A program made the position numbers and the translations under genes. DNA of 11,839 nt from an uncultured Nitrospinaceae bacterium (GTDB lineage: Bacteria > Nitrospinota > Nitrospinia > Nitrospinales > VA-1): assembly GCA_938073925.1 (NCBI GenBank), contig CALJGH010000083.1, positions 1 to 11,839 on the forward strand, in the 5' to 3' direction. This document shows positions 5,936-11,839 of this stretch, piece after piece. Under the pieces are notes generated by a model. It did not search any database. It was not told the DNA's origin and saw nothing but the letters and a program-made list of their open reading frames with translations. Each line of letters begins with the position of its first letter. The first letter of the stretch is position 1.

Positions 5936-6806
5936 CGGAGTCGAGAAAAAGTTTATTCAGGTTTTGATAGGTATCGACCCTGCGATCCCTTAAAAAGGGC
6001 CAGTTTTGCCGGGTAGATTCAATTTCCGGTATAGAACAGGAAGCGATTATAATTTCCGCTTCATTTTCATTCGCCTGTTGCAATACATTCCCAAAAGGAT
6101 TGCATATAAACGAGCGCCCCCAGAATGTCAGGTCGTCTTCCTTGCCAAAGCGGTTAACGGATGCCACAAATAAACCATTCGAAATCGCATGAGATTTTTG
6201 AACGGTTTCCCATGCTGCGATTTGGTGAGGAGATTCGGCGCGGTCACTTTCCTGATAGCCGATTGCAGTAGGATAGAATAAAAACTGCGCTCCAGTTAAC
6301 GCTGTGAGTCGCGCGGCTTCTGGAAACCATTGATCCCAACAAATGAGTACGCCAATTTTCCCATAACGGGTAGAAAAACTTATGAATCCGTTATCCCCCG
6401 GAGTGAAATAATATTTCTCATGAAAACAGGGGTCATCTGGAATATGCATTTTCCGATAAGTCCCAGAGAGACTACCATCGGCATCGATGACTACGGCAGA
6501 GTTGTGATATATGCCTTCTGTTCTTTTTTCAAATAAAGGGACGATCAATACGGTTTCCAGTTCCTTGGCTAATTTTGCAAGTGAATTACTGGTTGGACCG
6601 GGAATAGGTTCAGCTAAAGAAAAATGCTCCGGGTTTTCTGTCTGGCAAAAATAGCTGGAAAGAAAAAGCTCAGGGAGGCAAATGATTTGCGCACCCTTTT
6701 TTGCAGCCTCCCGAATGGAATCAATAGCATTCTGTAAATTCTGTTTTGGATCGTTGGTGCAGGCCATTTGAATTAAGCCAATGATCCTCGTTTCAATTTT
6801 GTTCAT
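5928..6806 (-). CDS. aguB: N-carbamoylputrescine amidase AguB
   Basis: A nitrilase-superfamily C-N hydrolase of 292 residues, normal for AguB. It hydrolyses N-carbamoylputrescine to putrescine, CO2 and ammonia, the step after AguA. The catalytic triad is visible: E46 (CLPELFLSSYF), K119 (YRKMHIPDD, with the CFHEKYYF block typical of carbamoylputrescine amidases) and C156 (GVLICWDQWFPEAAR). Further along are PTAIG, GLFVASVNR and FWGRSFICNPFG. It is the first gene of the aguB-aguA pair. AAAGGGG lies about 11 nt before the ATG, a rather long distance. An inverted repeat in the upstream spacer (6820-6849) may take part in its control. Confidence 0.96.
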   Translation of the reverse strand: MNKIETRIIGLIQMACTNDPKQNLQNAIDSIREAAKKGAQIICLPELFLSSYFCQTENPEHFSLAEPIPGPTSNSLAKLAKELETVLIVPLFEKRTEGIYHNSAVVIDADGSLSGTYRKMHIPDDPCFHEKYYFTPGDNGFISFSTRYGKIGVLICWDQWFPEAARLTALTGAQFLFYPTAIGYQESDRAESPHQIAAWETVQKSHAISNGLFVASVNRFGKEDDLTFWGRSFICNPFGNVLQQANENEAEIIIASCSIPEIESTRQNWPFLRDRRVDTYQNLNKLFLDSDE

Positions 6807-6819
6807 CGCAAATTAGACC

Positions 6820-6849
6820 CCTTTATGTGCCAATATGATATCATAAAGG
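6820..6849. promoter_or_regulatory. Inverted repeats in the aguB / 6921-gene divergent spacer
   Basis: Two overlapping dyads are present. CCTTTATG (6820-6827) pairs with CATAAAGG (6842-6849), with 14 nt between the arms, and TATGATATCATA (6834-6845) is a perfect 12-bp palindrome. They lie 14 to 43 bp upstream of aguB and 70 to 100 bp upstream of the plus-strand gene, a good place for an operator. No regulator gene is adjacent, and no clear sigma-70 boxes are seen. Confidence 0.4.
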
Positions 6850-6920
6850 CCTGCGGTTGATTTCAAAGACAACCTTCCGACCGAATCTTAAAACTTTTCC
6901 AGGAATCTTAATTCAGCATT

Positions 6921-7298
6921 ATGTGGATCAAACAGGCATATAGAGATTATTACAAACCGAAACTCAAACGCACATTAAAACGCGATCCCAGCCAGGAAGA
7001 AATGGATCAACGTTTTGAGGAAATATATAGTCAAGTCAACTGCATATTGCTAGCAGGAGTGCTTGAAGGGGTGGCCATCTATTTTTATGAAATTGCAAAA
7101 ATTTCTAAAGAAGAACTGGATGGTTTCAGAGATCGCCCTGAAGAATATTTATTTGAACGATTTGGTGGTGGCAATTACAAACTGAATTTTTTTGAAGGTC
7201 CTTCCTTTGTTGTTTGCGTTAATTTTAAGCCCAAGGGCGAATCAAAATGGATTCACCTGCTTCCTGAAAAAGCAGGAATAAATCCTAAACCTGCCTGA
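6921..7298 (+). CDS. Unrecognised 125-residue protein upstream of mfd
   Basis: I do not recognise this protein. It starts with a basic stretch (WIKQAYRDYYKPKLKRTLKRDP) and a charged helix (SQEEMDQRFEEIYSQV). A more hydrophobic stretch at about 40-59 (NCILLAGVLEGVAIYFYEIA) is short and mixed, so I would not call a firm membrane span. The C-terminal half (about 78-118) is rich in aromatic residues and alternates like beta strands (GGGNYKLNFFEGPSFVVCVNFKP, SKWIHLLPE). There is no signal peptide or cysteine motif. AGGA at 6901 is too far from the ATG to be a good ribosome binding site. The stop is 21 bp before mfd, so co-transcription with mfd is likely. The composition and uninterrupted frame support a real gene; its function is open. 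Confidence 0.75.
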   Translation: MWIKQAYRDYYKPKLKRTLKRDPSQEEMDQRFEEIYSQVNCILLAGVLEGVAIYFYEIAKISKEELDGFRDRPEEYLFERFGGGNYKLNFFEGPSFVVCVNFKPKGESKWIHLLPEKAGINPKPA

Positions 7299-7319
7299 TA
7301 TGAATTTCCCAAATTACTG

Positions 7320-10300
7320 ATGAACAAAAGTACGATACTAGGTGATGAATTAATAGATCATTTAAGTCGGGTTCAGGATTGCATTGGCGAGCCAGAACGA
7401 CCGGTTACCGTAGAAGGTTTGCGAGGTTCTGCCAGTGCTTATTTTCTTTCTCGTTTGCATCAATTAGAAAAAGGTCGACCGATATTGATTGTGACAACCG
7501 ATCAAATTCGCGGGGAATTGTTGTTAGAAGATTTAAAGTATTTTTTTCACTACGCAAATCTGAAAACCAAACCCCTTTTTTTCCCATCCTGGGAATTATT
7601 ACCCTATGAGTCTCTTTCCCCTTTAAGTGAAATTTCTGGTGAAAGACTTGAAATTCTTAATCGGCTAAGAAACGGAGAAAATCTTTTTTTGATTGCTCCT
7701 GTAGAGGCGATGATGCAAACCGTTATCCCACGCGGTTCCCTCGAAAGGAATGTATTTTCAATAAAACCATATGACGAATTAGAGCGTGAGTTCTTAGAGA
7801 CCAGTTTGACTGACAATGGATTTTCGCGCTCGTCTTTGGTGGAAAATAGATGCGAGTTTAGCGTTCGTGGAGATATCGTCGATTTTTTTCAACCGGGCGC
7901 GGAAAACCCTGTTCGGATAGAATTTTTTGGGGACACTATTGAGTCCATTCGAGAATTTGATGTTTTTTCTCAGATATCTATTGCTAAGTTGAAGAGCATT
8001 GAGATTCTTCCCGTACGAGAAATTTGCTTGAGCAAGTCTGAAACTCAAGAAGGATTAAAGACAATTTCAAGACGATCAGAAGAGTTGGGTTTGGATGCTT
8101 CGCTAACTCAAGAACTGCGTGAAAAAATTGAGAACTTGGGCTTTTTCCCAGGAATGGAATTTCTGGCACCCTTCTTTTTTAGCAAGAGGGAAACGGTTTT
8201 TGATTATCTTCCTCAAAATACGCTTATAGCATTGGATGAGCCTGACCTGTTAATGGAAAAGAGCTGCCAGTTTGAAGACCTTATTGAATCTGAATTCAAT
8301 AATTCCATTGAAAATTACAGGGTCGCTGCTGCACCGGAAGAACTTTATCTCTCGTCTGCAGAGCTAGAAGGTAAATTTCAACACCTGCATGGTCCTGTTA
8401 TTTTAAATTCTCTAAAGGTCACAGAGGGACATTTGAATAGTGTGGATATTAAACGATTACCTCAAATGGTGGGAAACCTGAACTTCTTCTCCGATCAGAT
8501 TCTTCGGTGGCAAAAGGAGGAGCAAAAAATTGTGATCGTTGCTCCCACCAAAGGTCAGATTAGTCGCATCCATGAACTGATGAATGAATGGGGATTGGAT
8601 GCAGACGTCGACTTAGGGAGACTGAGCGAAGGCTTTCATTTTAAATCTGCCAATCTGATTTTTATTGCAGAACATGAAATTTTTGGCAGGTCACACAAAC
8701 ATCGGCATAGAAAAAAATCCAATTCCAAAAGTTTTCAAAGAGGGCTGAAAGATTTAAAAAAGGGAGACTATCTAGTCCATGTTGATTATGGCATCGGTCT
8801 TTATCTTGGAGTTAAAGAAATAAAGACTGATACCAGTAGAGGAGAGTTTCTTAATATCGAATATGCCGACGATGAGAAGCTTTACCTTCCTATGGAAGGG
8901 TTGGGCTTTGTTCAGAAATTTGTGGGTGGTTCCGATGCGCCTCCGCCTTTAAGTAAAATGGGAGGAGTTGCATGGAAAAAACAAAAGAAAAAAGTTAAAG
9001 AATCTATTGAAGCTATGGCTGGGGATTTATTGCAGCTCTATGCATCCAGAGAGCTTGCTAAAGGGCAAGCTTTTTCAGCGAACACACTATTGGTGAGTGA
9101 ATTTGCGGACTCTTTTGAATACGAAGAAACAGATGACCAGTTGAAAGCTATAGAAGAAGTAGAAAAAGACTTGGAAAGCGATAAGCCTACAGATCGACTC
9201 ATTTGTGGTGATGTGGGTTATGGGAAGACAGAAGTTGCCATGCGGGCGGCATTCAAAGTTGTTCTGGATAAAAAACAGGTGGCGGTGCTGGTGCCGACTA
9301 CGATTCTTGCGCAACAACATTTGCAGACGTTTCAGGAACGTTTCAGGGAATATCCTGTCAGCATTGATATGGTCAACCGTTTCAGAACACCACGCGAGCA
9401 AAAAGTGACATTGGAAAAATTAAAACGAGGTGAGGTGGATATCATTATTGGAACCCATCGACTACTTTCCAAGGACGTGGAGTTTTCTTCGTTAGGGCTG
9501 ATCGTGGTGGATGAAGAGCAAAGGTTTGGAGTGAAGCACAAAGAGAAATTAAAAAAACTCAGAAACTCGGTAGATATTTTAACCCTTACCGCAACACCGA
9601 TTCCACGCACTCTGCATTTTTCCTTGATGGGAGTAAGAGATTTAAGTGTCATAGAGACTCCACCGCTGGATCGACTCGCTGTTAAAACATTTATAAGAAA
9701 ATTTGATGAAGAGGTTATTCGTGATGCGATTTTGCGAGAAGTGGACAGAGGTGGGCAGGTTTTTTTCGTGCACAATAAAATCCACAGCATCCATTCCATT
9801 GCAGAATTGATACAAAGACTGGTGCCAGGAGTTGTGGTCGATATTGCACATGGTCAATTGCCAGAGCATCAACTTGAAAAAGTTATGAAAAGGTTTCTCG
9901 ATAAAGAGGTGGATGTTTTACTTAGCACTTCTATTGTTGAATCTGGTCTGGATATTCCTTCTGCGAATACCATTATGATCAATCGTGCCGATCAGTTTGG
10001 GCTGGCGCAACTTTATCAGTTGCGTGGTCGTGTGGGTAGGTATAAGCATCAGGCCTATGCCTATTTATTGATCCCGGGTGTCGGGATTTTGAGCAATGAG
10101 GCGCGTAAGCGTCTTGAAGCGATGGAAGAGTTGAGTGAATTGGGAGCAGGGTTTCAAATGGCGGCAAGAGATATGGAAATAAGAGGTGTTGGTAATATGC
10201 TGGGCAGTAATCAGTCTGGGCATATTGCTTCTGTGGGTTTCGATCTTTACTGCAAGCTGGTTGAGGATATGGCTAAGGATATTCGCGGGGAAAAGGTGGA

Positions 10301-10763
10301 AGCCAGAATAGATACAGAAATGAATCTTATGATAAAGGGTTTTATTCCCAATGAATATATTCCCGATCTTAATCAGCGGCTGGATTTTTATCGAAGAATA
10401 CAAATAGCCTCAGACAGAAATGAATGTATGGAGTTGTCGCGAGAAATGAGTGATAGGTTTGGTCCACGTCCAATACCGGTGGAGAAATTACTGGCGTTAC
10501 TTGAAATTCGAGTATTGTGCCAGAGGTTACATATAAGCAAAGCGCAGATGAAAAATGGAGAGGTTTTTCTAACATTACTTCCCTCTACTCCACTCAGTGC
10601 CGAAGACCTTACAGCTATTCTTGATGAACGGTTGAAAATGTTGTCTGAATTTCAGATAGGCATTCTTCTCGAGAGAAAGGGCTGGCAGACAGACCTGAAA
10701 AAGGTTTCTGAGTATCTACAAAAGCTTTCGCGATCTTTGGCTTTGAAAAAGGCAGAAGTATGA
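7320..10763 (+). CDS. mfd: Transcription-repair coupling factor Mfd
   Basis: Mfd is a DNA translocase that pushes stalled RNA polymerase off lesions and recruits UvrA. At 1147 residues this copy is full length (E. coli 1148). Domain order: UvrB-homology module with degenerate helicase start (VEGLRGSASAYF, 31-42) and the UvrA-binding part including R177-CEF-SVRGDIVDFF; the RNA-polymerase-interaction (CarD-like) domain from about 475 with KKGDYLVHVDYGIG (481 onward). Then the RecG-like motor: Walker A GDVGYGKT (630-637), D731-E-E-Q box, TATPIPRT (757-764) and GRVGR (903-907), and a C-terminal TRCF domain (about 990-1095) with 'FIPNEYIPDLNQRLDFYRR'. All motor residues look intact. There is no Shine-Dalgarno, so it may depend on the gene 21 bp upstream. 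Its TGA overlaps the next ATG. Confidence 0.98.
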   Translation: MNKSTILGDELIDHLSRVQDCIGEPERPVTVEGLRGSASAYFLSRLHQLEKGRPILIVTTDQIRGELLLEDLKYFFHYANLKTKPLFFPSWELLPYESLSPLSEISGERLEILNRLRNGENLFLIAPVEAMMQTVIPRGSLERNVFSIKPYDELEREFLETSLTDNGFSRSSLVENRCEFSVRGDIVDFFQPGAENPVRIEFFGDTIESIREFDVFSQISIAKLKSIEILPVREICLSKSETQEGLKTISRRSEELGLDASLTQELREKIENLGFFPGMEFLAPFFFSKRETVFDYLPQNTLIALDEPDLLMEKSCQFEDLIESEFNNSIENYRVAAAPEELYLSSAELEGKFQHLHGPVILNSLKVTEGHLNSVDIKRLPQMVGNLNFFSDQILRWQKEEQKIVIVAPTKGQISRIHELMNEWGLDADVDLGRLSEGFHFKSANLIFIAEHEIFGRSHKHRHRKKSNSKSFQRGLKDLKKGDYLVHVDYGIGLYLGVKEIKTDTSRGEFLNIEYADDEKLYLPMEGLGFVQKFVGGSDAPPPLSKMGGVAWKKQKKKVKESIEAMAGDLLQLYASRELAKGQAFSANTLLVSEFADSFEYEETDDQLKAIEEVEKDLESDKPTDRLICGDVGYGKTEVAMRAAFKVVLDKKQVAVLVPTTILAQQHLQTFQERFREYPVSIDMVNRFRTPREQKVTLEKLKRGEVDIIIGTHRLLSKDVEFSSLGLIVVDEEQRFGVKHKEKLKKLRNSVDILTLTATPIPRTLHFSLMGVRDLSVIETPPLDRLAVKTFIRKFDEEVIRDAILREVDRGGQVFFVHNKIHSIHSIAELIQRLVPGVVVDIAHGQLPEHQLEKVMKRFLDKEVDVLLSTSIVESGLDIPSANTIMINRADQFGLAQLYQLRGRVGRYKHQAYAYLLIPGVGILSNEARKRLEAMEELSELGAGFQMAARDMEIRGVGNMLGSNQSGHIASVGFDLYCKLVEDMAKDIRGEKVEARIDTEMNLMIKGFIPNEYIPDLNQRLDFYRRIQIASDRNECMELSREMSDRFGPRPIPVEKLLALLEIRVLCQRLHISKAQMKNGEVFLTLLPSTPLSAEDLTAILDERLKMLSEFQIGILLERKGWQTDLKKVSEYLQKLSRSLALKKAEV

Positions 10764-11725
10764 GAAACTGTTTAAAGCCCTTCCTGATAGTGTCAGTGAT
10801 TTTCCTTTTAAACTCTTGCTTTGATAATAATTCTCGAATGGAGGCGATAGGGAGTGATCAGGTTGTTTTGACAGTCAATGGTGAAAAAATTACTGCAAAA
10901 CAATTCGATAAGGTCTTGAACGCGCAAAAAAAAATTTTTAGAGTTCAAAACTTTGAGGAACTAAAAACGGAAGAATTGGTTTGGATTAAAACAAGAGGGC
11001 TGAATGAAATAATTAGAAATACTTTGATCGCACAAGAAATAGCTAAAGAAAATATTAGTATTGAGCAGAATGTTCTGGAAAGTAACTTAAGAAAGGCTAG
11101 GGAGGGATACCTTGAGGGTGCATTTGAGAAAACATTAGACTTGGAGGGTATTTCAATTACAGATTGGGAGAAATCTATAGAAAAGAAACTCCTGACAAAT
11201 GAATTGATTCATCAACAGGTGAATAGTAAAGTATCATTAAGTGATAAGAAATTACGCGATTATTTCGATAAGAATCATAATAAGTTTCATAAGAAGCAAC
11301 AGGTAAAAGCTCTTCACATTATGGTCGAGTCTGAAGAGGAAATTAGAGATATACAAAAAGAACTTCGAAGCAAAGAGAAAACCTTCCCGGCTCTTGCGAT
11401 GGAGTATTCTTTAGGTCCTGAAGGTGAACAAGGTGGGGATTTGGGATACTTTGAAGCTGGGCAGATGCCGGAAGAGTTTGATGATGTTTTTAAATTAAAG
11501 ATCAATAAGGTCAGTGATATTATTAAGACACCTTACGGTTTTCATTTGCTCAAAGTGGTGGATAAAATTGAAGAAAGAAAAATGGATTTTGAAGAATCTA
11601 AGAGTCGGGTGGAAAAAATCCTTCTCGAGTATCTTCAAGACCAAGCATTTAAAAAATGGTTTTTAAAGCTTAAACAAAATGCTGAAATAGAAATTGAATA
11701 TGAGTCTCTTGAAAAAATTAATTGA
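10760..11725 (+). CDS. Parvulin-type peptidyl-prolyl isomerase lipoprotein (SurA/PrsA-like)
   Basis: A 321-residue foldase with the SurA N-terminal chaperone fold and a single parvulin domain. The N-terminus is a lipoprotein signal with lipobox L17-N-S-C20, so it is likely lipid-anchored in the envelope. The segment VVLTVNGEKITAKQFDK (35-51) is the usual start of SurA/PpiC-family proteins, followed by helices to about 180. The parvulin domain (about 182-270) has KALHIMV (183-189), FPALAMEYSLGP, GGDLGYF (225-231) and PYGFHLLKV (258-266). A C-terminal helix (277-306) follows. It should aid folding of outer-membrane or periplasmic proteins. The start overlaps the mfd stop as ATGA, and its own 3' end overlaps the next gene by 26 bp, so all three are probably one translationally coupled unit. 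Confidence 0.92.
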   Translation: MRNCLKPFLIVSVIFLLNSCFDNNSRMEAIGSDQVVLTVNGEKITAKQFDKVLNAQKKIFRVQNFEELKTEELVWIKTRGLNEIIRNTLIAQEIAKENISIEQNVLESNLRKAREGYLEGAFEKTLDLEGISITDWEKSIEKKLLTNELIHQQVNSKVSLSDKKLRDYFDKNHNKFHKKQQVKALHIMVESEEEIRDIQKELRSKEKTFPALAMEYSLGPEGEQGGDLGYFEAGQMPEEFDDVFKLKINKVSDIIKTPYGFHLLKVVDKIEERKMDFEESKSRVEKILLEYLQDQAFKKWFLKLKQNAEIEIEYESLEKIN

Positions 11726-11839
11726 TCAGGCTTTGCTTGTAATCCTTTTGTCTCTGATGTTTTTTATTTCAGATACAGCAATGGCTAAAGTGTTTGATCG
11801 TGTTGTTGCAAAGGTGAATAGTGAAATTATTACTTTAAG
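11700..11839 (+). CDS. surA: SurA-like periplasmic chaperone, 5' end only
   Basis: Only 46 codons are in the window. An ATG at 11700 opens a typical Sec signal peptide: basic start MSLLKK, hydrophobic core ALLVILLSLMFFIS, and cleavage probably after A-M-A at about residue 29. Unlike the preceding gene it has no lipobox Cys. The mature start FDRVVAKVNSEIITL matches the SurA N-terminal strand ('VAVVNDxVIT' type), which points to a soluble periplasmic SurA-like chaperone/PPIase. The PPIase domains lie beyond the right edge and cannot be checked. It overlaps the previous gene by 26 bp in another frame, giving mfd followed by two related foldases. Confidence 0.8.
   Translation, partial: MSLLKKLIDQALLVILLSLMFFISDTAMAKVFDRVVAKVNSEIITL

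Noticed and set aside
9087..10575. Several minus-strand frames of 60-155 residues inside mfd
   Set aside because: All lie within the conserved motor and C-terminal domains of mfd and look like shadows; none has family motifs or a start signal.

Overview
The window reads as an AT-leaning piece of chromosome from a Gram-negative, flagellated bacterium that uses sigma-54. The outer membrane is implied by two SurA-type periplasmic foldases, one with a lipobox, and by a LapA-domain inner-membrane protein. The gene mix (flagellar rod genes behind a -24/-12 promoter, an SmbP-like histidine-rich periplasmic protein known from nitrifiers, aguA/aguB, mfd followed by two foldases) would fit a Nitrospinota or delta-proteobacteria-like lineage. 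That placement is inference; nothing here fixes the taxon. I see no IS element, phage gene, CRISPR array, tRNA or rRNA.

Layout: (1) 1-641, minus strand: N-terminal part of a GAF-domain protein running off the left edge. (2) 642-933: a 292-bp AT-rich divergent spacer with short GGATTAAGTA repeats on the left and a near-consensus sigma-54 promoter on the right. (3) 934-1803: flgB and fliE, the rod / MS-ring junction genes, without the flgC that usually sits between them, closed by a strong intrinsic terminator. (4) 1809-2259: a promoter with a small palindrome, then an exported SmbP-like protein carrying two runs of four histidines at exact 7-residue spacing. (5) 2253-3517, minus: a tandem-rhodanese protein with an N-terminal export or anchor segment, coupled by an ATGA overlap to a small Rieske ferredoxin whose 3' end overlaps the SmbP-like gene by 7 bp. 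(6) 3700-4876, plus: a very acidic single-span membrane protein with a coiled coil and a VEEVAP repeat tail, then a LapA-domain protein. (7) 4901-6806, minus: aguB-aguA, overlapping by 8 bp, which convert agmatine to putrescine. (8) 6807-6920: divergent spacer with inverted repeats. (9) 6921 to the right edge, plus: an unrecognised 125-residue protein, full-length mfd (transcription-repair coupling factor), a parvulin-type PPIase lipoprotein and the start of a second SurA-like chaperone. The last three overlap and look like one operon.

Most of the content is recognisable housekeeping. I did not find a clear new multi-gene system. The points most worth a second look are the histidine ladder protein, the flgC-less flgB-fliE unit with its sigma-54 promoter, the rhodanese-Rieske pair, the acidic protein paired with LapA, and the unknown gene in front of mfd.
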